Positions 8,242 through 17,077 of a DNA stretch of 64,000 nt are shown here, in pieces. This stretch comes from JAGBWK01 sp964544595. Lineage in GTDB: Bacteria > Bacteroidota > Bacteroidia > Bacteroidales > Muribaculaceae. Position numbers and translations under genes: made by a program. The stretch lies in the NCBI GenBank assembly GCA_964544595.1, contig CAZJBM010000004.1, forward strand, positions 1 to 64,000. The letters run 5' to 3'. Under the pieces are notes generated by a model, which worked only from the letters and a program-made list of their open reading frames with translations, was not told the DNA's origin and did no database searches. How positions within the stretch are numbered: position 1 is the first letter of the stretch; every line of letters starts with the position of its first letter.

Positions 8242-10179
8242 ATGTCATTTTTACACAAACTCTCAATCTTAATCCTTACGTTGCTGTCGGCAGCGCCTAT
8301 GGTTAAGGCGGCCACAGACGAAACCGATGCCGAGGGCTATCCTGTAATGTATGTGCGCGGCGAGTTCAACAACTGGGGCTACAGCAACGCGACCCGAATG
8401 TCGCGCGAGGGGTCGACCTACACTATCACGCTCCCCTCGCTCAACGGCAGGTTTAAGGTCGGCGGCTCGGCATGGGTCTGCAATCTCGGAGGAGACGCGG
8501 CCGGTATCAACATATCGTCGCCTACGGCCTTGGTGTGCATCCAAAACGGCCAGAACCTCACGGCTTCCAATCTATCTGACGTGACAATTTCATTCAACCT
8601 GCAGAGAAACGGAACGGAAGCACAGCCAACGGTGGTGACATTCGCTGTCGGCGGCAAGAATCCCGATGATATTCCCACTGTGGACAACACGTCGGGCACA
8701 CTCCCGGTAATACACATCAACGTGTATAAAACCGATGCCGAAGGGCAACCTATACTCGACTCCAACGGCAATAAAATATTTGACAACGAGGTGATTAGCT
8801 ACAATCTCGCCCATAAGAACTATTTCGCGGGCGAATATTGGCTCGACACCAACGGATGCGAATGGATGATTGACCTCGGAGCCAAATCAATAGGCTCGGA
8901 GGAAGAGCCTCTCCCGCTCGAAATCAAGGCCCGCGGCAACTGGACCCGCATCGGCTTCTCAAAAAAGCCGTTCAAAATAAAGTTGGGCAAGAAGCAGAAT
9001 CTTCTCGGACTCACGCCCGACAAGAGCAAGCACTACGCGCTCCTGGCCCATGCCGACGACAATTACGGCTATCTGCGCAACTTCACCGGCTTCAATATCG
9101 GTAAGCGCTTAGGCCTGCCCTGGACACCGTCACAGCAGCCCATCGAAGTGATTATCAACGGCGATTACCGCGGACTTTATTTCCTCACTGAGTCAATCAG
9201 AGTGGGCGACGGACGTATCAACATCACCGAACTCGACGACCTCGCCACCGACCCGGCTCTTATCTCAGGAGGCTATCTTGTGGAGCTGGACAACTACGAC
9301 GAGGACAACCAGATCAAGCTCACCGAGAAGGCTTGCATAGGCGGTCACAATCTCGATATGCTGCGCGTCACGTTCGACACCCCTGAAGAGTATTCCGACA
9401 TTCAACGCCGATTCATTACCGACCAATTCTCGGCGATGAATGATTTCGTGGGCGCTAATTCCGACGAGCTTTGGAGCTATCTCGATCTCGACGACGCCGC
9501 CCGCTACTATCTCGCCCGCGAAATCGTCTCTGACGTAGAGGCTTACCACGGCAGTACATATCTTTTCCGCGACAACGGCCAGGATCAGAAATGGCACTTC
9601 TCCCCTATCTGGGACTGCGGCAACGCTTTCAATGGCCGAACAGATAAATTCTTCTATGAATGTGACCCGTTTGGCAACACATGGATACCCTCTATGCGCC
9701 AAAACGGCACGTTTAACAAGAAGGTTGAGGAGACGTGGAAATGGCTCATGTCGAGCAACTTCGACGGCTTGTACGACGAAATCAGCGATGTAGCCGACAA
9801 GCTCACCGCCGCCGCAAAAGCCGACCGCAACCGATGGAAAGGCCAGCCCACCCCATCGGGCGGCGTATCGGTTGTCGACAACACCGACATGGCCTCTCGC
9901 CGCGACGCGGTGTTGACCCACCTTAAGGCGAAGACCGAGTGGCTTACAAAAAAATTCGGCACATACAACGACGCCGTCTACCCTGAGCCAGAGCGAGACA
10001 CCACTCCGGCCGCTCCCCTACCCGACTACGCCATGAGCGGCATAATCGATATCGAGGCAGGCGCAACCGACGCGCCGACAGAGTACTACGACCTCACCGG
10101 GTGTCGCGTGGCAAACCCTGTCAAAGGCCGGTTCTACATACTCCGCAGCGGCGACTCAGCCTCAAAAGTCATCTATTAA
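8242..10179 (+). CDS. secreted CotH-kinase family protein with N-terminal carbohydrate-binding-like domain
   Basis: 645 aa. A signal peptide (residues 1-24) is followed by a segment MYVRGEFNNWGYSNATRM (about 36-53) that resembles the CBM48/AMPK glycogen-binding type. A CotH-like domain occupies about 165-545, with IEVIINGDYRGLYFLTESI, GGYLVELDNYDED, EAYHGSTYLFRDN and HFSPIWDCGNAFN, the Asp-containing motif expected in the CotH kinase fold. CotH proteins are atypical secreted protein kinases or surface-structure proteins. The final residues (EYYDLTGCRVANPVKGRFYI then KVIY) resemble the sorting-type C-terminal tails of Bacteroidota secreted proteins and match the tail of the pectinesterase-like protein at 33.8 kb. 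It ends at a bidirectional terminator. Confidence 0.87.
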   Translation: MSFLHKLSILILTLLSAAPMVKAATDETDAEGYPVMYVRGEFNNWGYSNATRMSREGSTYTITLPSLNGRFKVGGSAWVCNLGGDAAGINISSPTALVCIQNGQNLTASNLSDVTISFNLQRNGTEAQPTVVTFAVGGKNPDDIPTVDNTSGTLPVIHINVYKTDAEGQPILDSNGNKIFDNEVISYNLAHKNYFAGEYWLDTNGCEWMIDLGAKSIGSEEEPLPLEIKARGNWTRIGFSKKPFKIKLGKKQNLLGLTPDKSKHYALLAHADDNYGYLRNFTGFNIGKRLGLPWTPSQQPIEVIINGDYRGLYFLTESIRVGDGRINITELDDLATDPALISGGYLVELDNYDEDNQIKLTEKACIGGHNLDMLRVTFDTPEEYSDIQRRFITDQFSAMNDFVGANSDELWSYLDLDDAARYYLAREIVSDVEAYHGSTYLFRDNGQDQKWHFSPIWDCGNAFNGRTDKFFYECDPFGNTWIPSMRQNGTFNKKVEETWKWLMSSNFDGLYDEISDVADKLTAAAKADRNRWKGQPTPSGGVSVVDNTDMASRRDAVLTHLKAKTEWLTKKFGTYNDAVYPEPERDTTPAAPLPDYAMSGIIDIEAGATDAPTEYYDLTGCRVANPVKGRFYILRSGDSASKVIY

Positions 10180-10188
10180 GTAAGGCCC

Positions 10189-10239
10189 AAAAAATACAGA
10201 GAGCGCACGATTTGAGGTCGCGCGCTCTCTGTATTTTTT
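10189..10239. terminator. bidirectional terminator between convergent genes
   Basis: An 18-bp perfect stem (10189-10206 with 10222-10239) whose ends are A6 and T6, so it works in both directions. It serves the CotH gene (+) and the acyltransferase gene (-), whose stop is at 10245. Confidence 0.92.
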
Positions 10240-10244
10240 ACTCC

Positions 10245-11141
10245 TCACGATTGATTTGCGGGTAGTTTGTGTTTCCAACGGTTGTGGCTCCAGAGCCAAA
10301 TTGCGGGCTGGCGGCGGATATTGGCCTCAAGCAGCTTGAAGTAGGCGTTGGTAAGCTCAAATTCAGCCATTGACGAGGCGTCGTCGGTCATAGGAACTAC
10401 CTTAACATGATAATGACCGCGCGATATTTTTGTCATGTCGAAATAGACAACGGCGCACTTAAGTTTGCGAGCGACCGTCTCAGTGCCGGTAATAACGGCA
10501 GTAGGTTGATTCAGGAACTGCACAACATGGAGCTGGTCGCCATGGCTCGGCTTCTGGTCGCTCATAAAACCTATGCAAAACTTCACGCCACCTTTAATAT
10601 ACTGTAGTAAGTGCCGGAGAGTTAGATTTTTGGGGATACAAACCGTATTGAATCTCGTGCGTATCTCAAGCATCAGTCGGTCCATCCATTTATCTTTGAG
10701 CGGACGATAAATTTCGCCCAACTGCACGCTATCGTTCCCCCGGTAAGGCTCCCCCATGGCCGTCACCCATTCCCAGTTGCCGGAATGGGAAAAATAGCAT
10801 ACGATTGACTTTCCGGCGGCGAAATGGCGGTCGATCAAGGCCATGTTCTCAAACACGATATGCTTTGAGAGCTTTTCGTAACTAATTGTTTTATACTTAA
10901 TTGTCTCGAATATATAGTCGGCGAAATTGCGATAGAACTGCTTTTCGATCAACTTGCGCTCCGTATCGGTCATTTGGGGGAATGAATTGCGCAGATTTTT
11001 CTTTACCATTCCGCACCGATAGCGAACCACCCGATACATGACGAAACAAGCCGCGTCGGCAAGAATGTACAGCAAGCCGAAAGGCAACCGCGAGATCGCC
11101 TGTATCAACCCGGATAATATGATGTGGCCTAACCGTTTCAC
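10245..11141 (-). CDS. lysophospholipid/lipid A acyltransferase (LpxL/HtrB-like)
   Basis: Expected to transfer an acyl chain to a lipid A precursor or related lipid at the inner membrane. 298 aa. An N-terminal hydrophobic segment (about residues 8-36) is followed by VKKNLRNSFPQMTDTER. The catalytic H-x4-E motif lies in CYFSHSGNWEWVTAMG (about residue 120), and LYILADAACFVMYRVVRYR is typical of the family. It starts 2 bases downstream of the mtaB stop, so it is probably co-transcribed with mtaB. Which acyl position it modifies cannot be told. Confidence 0.9.
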   Translation of the reverse strand: MKRLGHIILSGLIQAISRLPFGLLYILADAACFVMYRVVRYRCGMVKKNLRNSFPQMTDTERKLIEKQFYRNFADYIFETIKYKTISYEKLSKHIVFENMALIDRHFAAGKSIVCYFSHSGNWEWVTAMGEPYRGNDSVQLGEIYRPLKDKWMDRLMLEIRTRFNTVCIPKNLTLRHLLQYIKGGVKFCIGFMSDQKPSHGDQLHVVQFLNQPTAVITGTETVARKLKCAVVYFDMTKISRGHYHVKVVPMTDDASSMAEFELTNAYFKLLEANIRRQPAIWLWSHNRWKHKLPANQS

Positions 11142-11143
11142 TT

Positions 11144-12460
11144 TTATTGTACTTGCTTGGCTATTATAGTTTCGGCCGCATCGGCCGAGGGCTCAATTAG
11201 CCGCGCATCGATGATAGTATTATCGAGCGACGATGGCGCCTGGATGCTGACTTTAAGATAATTGTCGGTAAATCCGCCCATTAGGCCCTCGCGCGACGAA
11301 TGTTCGAGAAGCACTTTGCGCGTGGTGCCGAGAAACCGCGATGTGAAATCGCTCAGCTTGCGGTCGGACAATGCGATCATCTCCGCGGCCCGCAGGTGCT
11401 TGTCGTGCTGGCTGACAACATGAGGGATAGTGAGAGCCGATGTGCCGGGGCGCTCCGAGTAGGGAAACACGTGCAATCGTGAGATGTCAAGGCTATCGAC
11501 AAAATCACGCGAGCGGGCAAATTCATCCGACGTCTCCCCGCGCGCTCCGACGATAAGATCCACGCCTATAAAAGCATCGGGGATAACTGACCGCACCTTT
11601 GCTATCTTATCGGCAAAAAGCGAGGTATCATAGTGACGACGCATTAGCGACAACACTCGGTCGGACCCCGACTGCAACGGAATATGAAAATGAGGCATGA
11701 AGCGGCGCGAACCGGCCACGAAATCGATAATTTCATCGGTCAGCAGGTTTGGCTCAATCGATGAAATACGGTAACGCTCGATACCGTCGACATCGTCGAG
11801 TCGCCTAATCAAGTCGAGAAACGTCGCATCAGACCCTTTACCGAAGTCACCGATATTAACCCCCGTTATGACAATCTCTTTACCCCCCTCCGCGGCCACA
11901 GTCCTCGCTTGGGCGAGGATTTCATCTATTGAGCCTGAGCGGCTTCGGCCTCGGGCGCGCGGAATTGTACAATAGGAGCACCAGTAGTCGCAACCATCCT
12001 GGACCTTGAGGAAATAACGCGTGCGGTCGCCTCTCGAACATGACGGAGAGAACGACCTCAGCTGCTGCAGGGGCGTGATGTACATCGATTCTTCAGCCGA
12101 CGGGGCGTCGGCAACTTTGTCCATCAAATCCACGACGAGATCAGGCAAGGAGTTTTTACGGTCGCTTCCGGCAACGATAACAACTCCCGGCTGAGCGGCT
12201 ACCTCATCGGGCTTGAGCTGTGCATAGCACCCCGTCACAACGATTTTTGCCGAGGGGAAGCGGCGATGAGTCGCGCGAATGTATTGACGGCATTTTTTAT
12301 CGGCCTCCTCGGTGACACTACAAGAGTTAATTATAACGAAATCAGGGGATTCGGCAGCTTGCGCACGCCGAATCCCTCGATTTTCCATCATCGCGGCGAT
12401 AGTCGATGTCTCCGCGAAATTTAATTTGCAACCAAAAGTATGGTATAGAGCTTTAAGCAA
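11144..12460 (-). CDS. mtaB: tRNA (t6A37) methylthiotransferase MtaB
   Basis: Radical-SAM enzyme that converts t6A to ms2t6A at position 37 of tRNAs reading ANN codons. 438 aa. The N-terminal UPF0004 domain has the three cluster cysteines (HTFGCKLN, NSCSVTEEAD, VVTGCYAQ). The radical-SAM CxxxCxxC sits in DGCDYWCSYCTIPRARGRSR (about residue 155). A C-terminal TRAM-like region contains KVLLEHSSREGLMGGF. The TFGCKLN start and overall length distinguish MtaB from MiaB and RimO. First gene of a two-gene unit with the acyltransferase. Confidence 0.95.
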   Translation of the reverse strand: MLKALYHTFGCKLNFAETSTIAAMMENRGIRRAQAAESPDFVIINSCSVTEEADKKCRQYIRATHRRFPSAKIVVTGCYAQLKPDEVAAQPGVVIVAGSDRKNSLPDLVVDLMDKVADAPSAEESMYITPLQQLRSFSPSCSRGDRTRYFLKVQDGCDYWCSYCTIPRARGRSRSGSIDEILAQARTVAAEGGKEIVITGVNIGDFGKGSDATFLDLIRRLDDVDGIERYRISSIEPNLLTDEIIDFVAGSRRFMPHFHIPLQSGSDRVLSLMRRHYDTSLFADKIAKVRSVIPDAFIGVDLIVGARGETSDEFARSRDFVDSLDISRLHVFPYSERPGTSALTIPHVVSQHDKHLRAAEMIALSDRKLSDFTSRFLGTTRKVLLEHSSREGLMGGFTDNYLKVSIQAPSSLDNTIIDARLIEPSADAAETIIAKQVQ

Positions 12461-12486
12461 AGCTTGGAGTGATTAAGTTGATGAGT

Positions 12487-14637
12487 TTATTTACCGGCCA
12501 TGGGGAGCGCCGAGGGCTTGTCGAGCCCGTAGTGGCGGAGGAGAGCGTCGGGAGAAGGCTCGTGGCCGCGGAATTTCACGTAGAGTTTCATGGGATCGTC
12601 GGAGCCGCCCATTTCAAGGATATTTTCGCGGAACGATTTAGCTGTAGCGGGGTCGAAGACGCCTTTCTCCATGAACAGCTCATAGCCGTCGGTATCGAGC
12701 ACCTCGGCCCAGGTATAAGTATAGTAGCCTGAAGCGTACTGGTCAGAGCCGAAGATATGCTTGAAGTAGGGGCTGTGATAACGGTACTGCACCTGCGAGG
12801 GCATACCGAGCTCGTCGGCGATCTGCTTCTCGAATGCCATGATGTCGACATTCTCGTTGGTGTTCAACAAGCCGTATTTGAGGTCGAGATATGAAGCGGA
12901 GAGACGCTCGCAGAGAGCGAAACCAGCGCCATACACAGCCGATTCCTGAATCTTGGCGATAAGCTCGTCGGGGATCACTTCGCCCGTCTTATAATGCTTG
13001 GCGTAGAGTTTGAGCAATTCGGGATCGAGAGCCCAGTGCTCATTGATCTGCGAAGGGAGCTCTACGAAGTCGCGGTCGACAGCTGTGCCCGAAATCGATT
13101 TATAAGGAGCTTTGGAGAGCATGCCGTGGAGACCATGACCAAATTCATGGAACATCGTGAGCACGTCGTCGATTGAGAGGAGCGAGGGGGTATCGCCGTT
13201 AGGCTTGGCGAAGTTGTTCACGTTGTATATTATCGGACGCACGCGCGAGCCGTCGGCCTTCACGTACGACGATTTGAGCTCGTCCATCCACGCGCCTTGA
13301 CGCTTCTCGGGGCGGGTGAAATTATCGCTCATGAACACGGCGAGGTGATTGCCGGCAGAGTCGAGAACTTCGTAAACCTTTACGTCGGGATGATATTTGG
13401 GGGCATCGGGAAGCTCTTTGAACTCAACGCCATAGAGTTTCTTGGCGAGAATGAAAAGGCCGTTGCGCACTGAGTCGACCGAGAAATAGGGTGCCACGGC
13501 AGCCTCGTCGAAGTTATACTTCTGCTGGCGCACCTTATCGAGATAATAGTAGTAATCCCACGGCTCAATCTTAATGTTGTCGCCGGCAGCGTCGGCGTAG
13601 GCCTGCATCTCGGCTACTTCCTCATTAACGCGGTTGACGGTAGGCTTCCATATCTTCATCAGCAGGTCAATGGCGTTTTCGGGGGTTTTCGCCATCACGT
13701 TGTCGGTGTTATACTGAGCGTAATTATCAAAACCGAGTAGAGCGGCTTTCTGCGAGCGCACTTTGAGAATCTCCTGGATGACGGGGATATTGTTGTTGTC
13801 GCCCGACGATGCCTGCGATGCATAGCCCTTGTACATATCCTCGCGGAGCTTACGGTCTGCGGCGTATTGGAGCACGGGAAGGCGCGAGGGAGCGTGGAGC
13901 GTGAAGGCCCACTGCCCTTCTTTGCCTCTTGCCTTAGCCTCTTCGGCGGCGTTGGCCACTACCTGCTCGGGAATGCCTTTGAGACGGTCTTTGCTGTCAA
14001 CAAAGATCACAAACTCGTTGTTGGCGGCGAGGAGATTTCTGTTGAACTTAGTGTAAAGGTCGGCAAGCTTGAGGTTAACCTCTTTCAGCTTGGCTTTGTC
14101 GTCGTCGTTGAGAAGAGCGCCTGAGCGGACGAAATCTTTGTAATATTTTTCAACTACAGCCTTTTGGGCGGTGTCGAGATGAAGCGAATCGCGAAGATTG
14201 TAAATCGTCTCAACGCGCTTAAAGAGTTTATCGTTCATCATCATCTCGTCCTGGAATTGAGTCACCATCGGCGTAACCTTCTCGTCGATTTCAGCGAGCT
14301 CAGGGGTGGAATTGGCTTCCATAAGCGAGTAGAACACGCGGCTCACGCGGTCGAGAGTGGCGCCCGAATTATCGAGAGCGACAATCGTGTTCTCAAACGT
14401 CGGGGCGTCGGGATTCTCTACGATAGCCTGAATATCGGCCTGAGCCTCCTCGATACCTTTCTTGAAGGCCGGCTCATAATGTTCGGTCTTGATTTGGTCG
14501 AACGGAGGAATCTCGAATTCGGTGGTATACTCCGAGAGAAACGGATTATTTTTGTCGGAGTCGCCGGAGCAGCTGATGAAGGCCGCGCCTGAGGCTGAAA
14601 CGAATGCAGCCATAGCAAGAAGTTTGATTTTTTTCAT
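12487..14637 (-). CDS. dcp: M3-family oligopeptidase / peptidyl-dipeptidase, lipoprotein
   Basis: Zinc metallopeptidase that trims short peptides. 716 aa. The signal MKKIKLLAMAAFVSASGAAFISC ends in a Cys that fits a lipobox, so this copy is envelope-located, unlike cytoplasmic Dcp/OpdA. The thermolysin-like zinc motif is MFHEFGHGLHGML (about residue 497), with the third ligand region downstream in YKSISGTAVDRDFVELPSQ. SALLNDDDKAKLKEVN and LYTKFNRNLL are typical of M3A enzymes. It has its own promoter at 14678-14709. The symbol dcp is by family similarity; OpdA-type specificity is possible. Confidence 0.92.
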   Translation of the reverse strand: MKKIKLLAMAAFVSASGAAFISCSGDSDKNNPFLSEYTTEFEIPPFDQIKTEHYEPAFKKGIEEAQADIQAIVENPDAPTFENTIVALDNSGATLDRVSRVFYSLMEANSTPELAEIDEKVTPMVTQFQDEMMMNDKLFKRVETIYNLRDSLHLDTAQKAVVEKYYKDFVRSGALLNDDDKAKLKEVNLKLADLYTKFNRNLLAANNEFVIFVDSKDRLKGIPEQVVANAAEEAKARGKEGQWAFTLHAPSRLPVLQYAADRKLREDMYKGYASQASSGDNNNIPVIQEILKVRSQKAALLGFDNYAQYNTDNVMAKTPENAIDLLMKIWKPTVNRVNEEVAEMQAYADAAGDNIKIEPWDYYYYLDKVRQQKYNFDEAAVAPYFSVDSVRNGLFILAKKLYGVEFKELPDAPKYHPDVKVYEVLDSAGNHLAVFMSDNFTRPEKRQGAWMDELKSSYVKADGSRVRPIIYNVNNFAKPNGDTPSLLSIDDVLTMFHEFGHGLHGMLSKAPYKSISGTAVDRDFVELPSQINEHWALDPELLKLYAKHYKTGEVIPDELIAKIQESAVYGAGFALCERLSASYLDLKYGLLNTNENVDIMAFEKQIADELGMPSQVQYRYHSPYFKHIFGSDQYASGYYTYTWAEVLDTDGYELFMEKGVFDPATAKSFRENILEMGGSDDPMKLYVKFRGHEPSPDALLRHYGLDKPSALPMAGK

Positions 14638-14677
14638 TATGAGAGGTTTAGATTATTCAAATGTCTAATACGCAACG

Positions 14678-14709
14678 CAAAGATACAAATAACTGACGGC
14701 TCTGCCAAA
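14678..14709 (-). promoter_or_regulatory. promoter of the M3 peptidase gene
   Basis: On the minus strand, TTTG (14709-14706), 20 bases, TATCTTTG (14685-14678): an exact Bacteroidota promoter. The start codon is 41 bases further on. The IS5-type element lies only 21 bases upstream of the TTTG. Confidence 0.85.
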
Positions 14710-14730
14710 AAAATCGGGTTTCAACATTAA

Positions 14731-15162
14731 GAGCCTGTCCCATAAAATATGTTAACGTTGAGGTCGCATCTCTCGGGCGCTTTTGAAGGCGACGGGAGGG
14801 AGCAATGCCGTCGCATTGTGACCGAGCGACGGCTTCAAAAGCGCCCGAGAGATGCGAAACGGAGGTAATTTTCCGCGCAGCGGCACGCATTAAAGGTATT
14901 AAGCGACATATCGCCGTGGATAGCGACGGCTTGCCCCTCGGTGTCATCGTCACTACGGCCAACATCCACGACTCAAAAGCTCCACGTTTCAACATGTCAG
15001 CGTCAGGCAGAGAGAGGTGGTAATTACCATCGCCCCGGCCATCCATTGGCGTATTCGTCCGTGTTCTTCTGTCGTGTACGTCGAGTACACTCCATCATCA
15101 CACGAACAACTCTGCTCAATGGCTTACCGCCTCAGCTTTAACAGATTTTATGGGACAGGCTC
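14731..15162. mobile_element. 432-bp internally deleted IS5-family element
   Basis: The ends GAGCCTGTCCCATAAAAT and their exact inverse (18 bp perfect; similarity continues for about 14 more bases) bound the element. A TAA stands on both sides (14728-14730 and 15163-15165), the 3-bp target duplication expected of IS1031-type IS5 elements. On the + strand, 14874-14990 still encodes a DDE transposase piece (IKGIKRHIAVDSDGLPLGV, then TTANIHDSKAP). The rest of the transposase is missing or out of frame, so the element is non-autonomous. Confidence 0.85.
14766..14855. repeat. 23-bp perfect inverted repeat inside the IS remnant
   Basis: 14766-14788 and 14833-14855 are perfect inverse copies (23 bp) separated by 44 bases, just inside the left end of the IS remnant and ahead of the surviving transposase piece. 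The structure is not needed to encode the transposase and may be a secondary insertion or the deletion scar. Confidence 0.8.
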
Positions 15163-15977
15163 TAAAGAGTGAGATGCGGCCCAATATACGCGACATATAC
15201 TTTTCGGGATTCTTCATCAGCATAAAAGTGGAACCGATAATCACCTGTTTTAATGTGCAGATAGCAATATTTCCCTCCAATTCCCGGTAATACGAAATAG
15301 CGTTCCATCCGCTTCTTTTCATTATTCTTTACCGTGTCTGACTCATCGGAAGCTCTAAGCGACGTGCTATTATTTAAATCGTTTACGTTAAACGGGCCAT
15401 CCTGAGCCATCCAACTTCCGACATACCCATCAAGATCGATAAGTCGATCAATCATTTGATTGAATATTTTATCGCTACCGGTTGTGATTGTATTGATTAC
15501 ATCATTGGTAAAAATAAGATTCGGACATAACAATGGCTTCAGTTGATTGAAGTTTTCTTTGGAGCGCATCATCTTCAAACTCTGAATCCTGAAATCCTTA
15601 TATTTATCCACGCAGTTGAGATGATATGGGTAATTCTCCACAAATTTTACCCCCCACAAAGCATTATGGGAGTTCTTGAAATCCGCATCAAATTCCGACT
15701 TATCGGCATAACCTCGTTTAAGAACAGTAAGCTTGTTAAGTAGCTGCGGCAAAACAACTCTTGAAAATTGTTTATCCGACAGTTTACCCCAAATCACATC
15801 TCCGAGAGAAGCATTATTTTCTGTGGACACTTCAAATAATGTCATGTCGTAATGAAACCGATCGTACTGGTCACTGTGTTCAGTCAGCACCCGGTTCAGT
15901 TCCTTCATATTGTCCTCAATCATCTGACACGAGGTGTCGTTATATGCCGGAGGATATATGTAGTACCCGAAAATCAT
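15162..15977 (-). CDS. unknown protein, third gene of the DUF262-ATPase operon
   Basis: About 271 aa, no signal peptide or membrane segment. I do not recognise a named family. The ATG at 15977 overlaps the ATPase stop as ATGA, the usual sign of translational coupling; an alternative Met lies 6 codons upstream. The N-terminal two thirds is mixed helical and rich in charged residues. The last 45 residues (MERYFVLPGIGGKYCYLHIK, GDYRFHFYADEE, VYVAYIGPHL) have the strand pattern of small RelE/ParE-type toxins that end in a VGYIGxHL-like strand; this is only an impression. The coding DNA is AT-rich compared with flanking core genes. The stop codon is formed across the junction with the IS remnant, without loss of coding sequence. 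Confidence 0.75.
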   Translation of the reverse strand: MIFGYYIYPPAYNDTSCQMIEDNMKELNRVLTEHSDQYDRFHYDMTLFEVSTENNASLGDVIWGKLSDKQFSRVVLPQLLNKLTVLKRGYADKSEFDADFKNSHNALWGVKFVENYPYHLNCVDKYKDFRIQSLKMMRSKENFNQLKPLLCPNLIFTNDVINTITTGSDKIFNQMIDRLIDLDGYVGSWMAQDGPFNVNDLNNSTSLRASDESDTVKNNEKKRMERYFVLPGIGGKYCYLHIKTGDYRFHFYADEESRKVYVAYIGPHLTL

Positions 15978-17077
15978 TTTCCGCGGACTTTGCAAAGTTC
16001 AATAAAGTCTTTTTGGTTCTGATCCATAAAGCCGTCGGGCCATTCAGTATAGTTAGCCATATCGTCAAAATGGATTGCGGTAACACTTGGATTCAGCCCA
16101 GTCTGGTCAATAGAGAAATGGTTTATAGTCACCATATTGTGCCATTCGGGATTCACCGCAACAAAACGTTGCATACCGTTTATCACATGGTCACTATGAG
16201 TTTCTACCACTATTCGTATCCCTGAATAGGCCATTCTGGTCAAAAACATACCGATAGCTGATTGAGCAGCCGGATGCAGATGTGCTTCGGGATTTTCCAC
16301 AATCAGCATACTATTGTCCTCAGCTGTTAAGGCTGCTACTATAACGGGGAGCACGTAACTGATTCCGAATCCCGAATTTGTTGCTAACGCGGGGTTGATA
16401 TAGGTATATTCATTTGCCATAAGCACTTGGGCCGACAGAGTAGATTTATCCATTCTCGGAACAACTCTGACTCCTGGCAAAATTGTTGCAATCCACGCGT
16501 TTACCTGAAACTCAAGATTTGGATTCTCTGTCTCTGGGAACATCCTCTCCCGCACAACCTTTGTTCGACCACCGTCATGAGCCAATACTTGAGCCGTGCT
16601 TTCTCCTTTAACTCCCACATCGGGATATTTCATGCAAGCGAGTTGTTGAGTCACTCGCGGACCGCATCTTTCGGCGTTGAGATAGTGAAACTCGTTTTGC
16701 GCAAGCGAAATCGCAAACAAATCCTTCTCTTTTTTTTCTGATATGGTCAATGCGAGACGATCTTCATCTGAATCAGCTGAATATGAGAACGAAAGATTAG
16801 CGCCGTCATCATTTGACAATGAAAGATTAATCATGTTGTCGCCTGACATCTGATTGACAACTGATCCACTTGTCCCGAGATCCAATCCATATATTCCGTC
16901 AAGGCCTATATCTTCTCCAACAACTCCGTTAGCAGAGGTGCGCAAGAGAAGTAAAGACTGTATTACCGAACTCTTTCCGGCGCCATTTACGCCTACCAAA
17001 GCCGTCAAATTATTTATTTCTACTCTCTTATCTCCGAAACATTTAAAGCAATGTATATCAAGATACTCCTTATTCAT
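15974..17077 (-). CDS. AAA/ABC-type ATPase, DUF3696 family
   Basis: 367 aa, cytoplasmic, SMC/OLD-like ATPase head. Walker A is LVGVNGAGKSSVIQ (about residues 28-41). A signature-like helix is in ATNSGFGISYVLPVI, Walker B in MLIVENPEAHLHPAAQSAIG, and the switch His in VVETHSDHV. The C-terminus DGFMDQNQKDF fits the DUF3696 tail. There is no coiled-coil arm or TOPRIM domain in the sequence, so it is an ATPase module that probably works with its neighbours. It overlaps the DUF262 stop by 8 bases and the next gene by 4, forming a tight three-gene operon. Proteins of this type are common in phage-defence loci. Confidence 0.9.
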   Translation of the reverse strand: MNKEYLDIHCFKCFGDKRVEINNLTALVGVNGAGKSSVIQSLLLLRTSANGVVGEDIGLDGIYGLDLGTSGSVVNQMSGDNMINLSLSNDDGANLSFSYSADSDEDRLALTISEKKEKDLFAISLAQNEFHYLNAERCGPRVTQQLACMKYPDVGVKGESTAQVLAHDGGRTKVVRERMFPETENPNLEFQVNAWIATILPGVRVVPRMDKSTLSAQVLMANEYTYINPALATNSGFGISYVLPVIVAALTAEDNSMLIVENPEAHLHPAAQSAIGMFLTRMAYSGIRIVVETHSDHVINGMQRFVAVNPEWHNMVTINHFSIDQTGLNPSVTAIHFDDMANYTEWPDGFMDQNQKDFIELCKVRGK

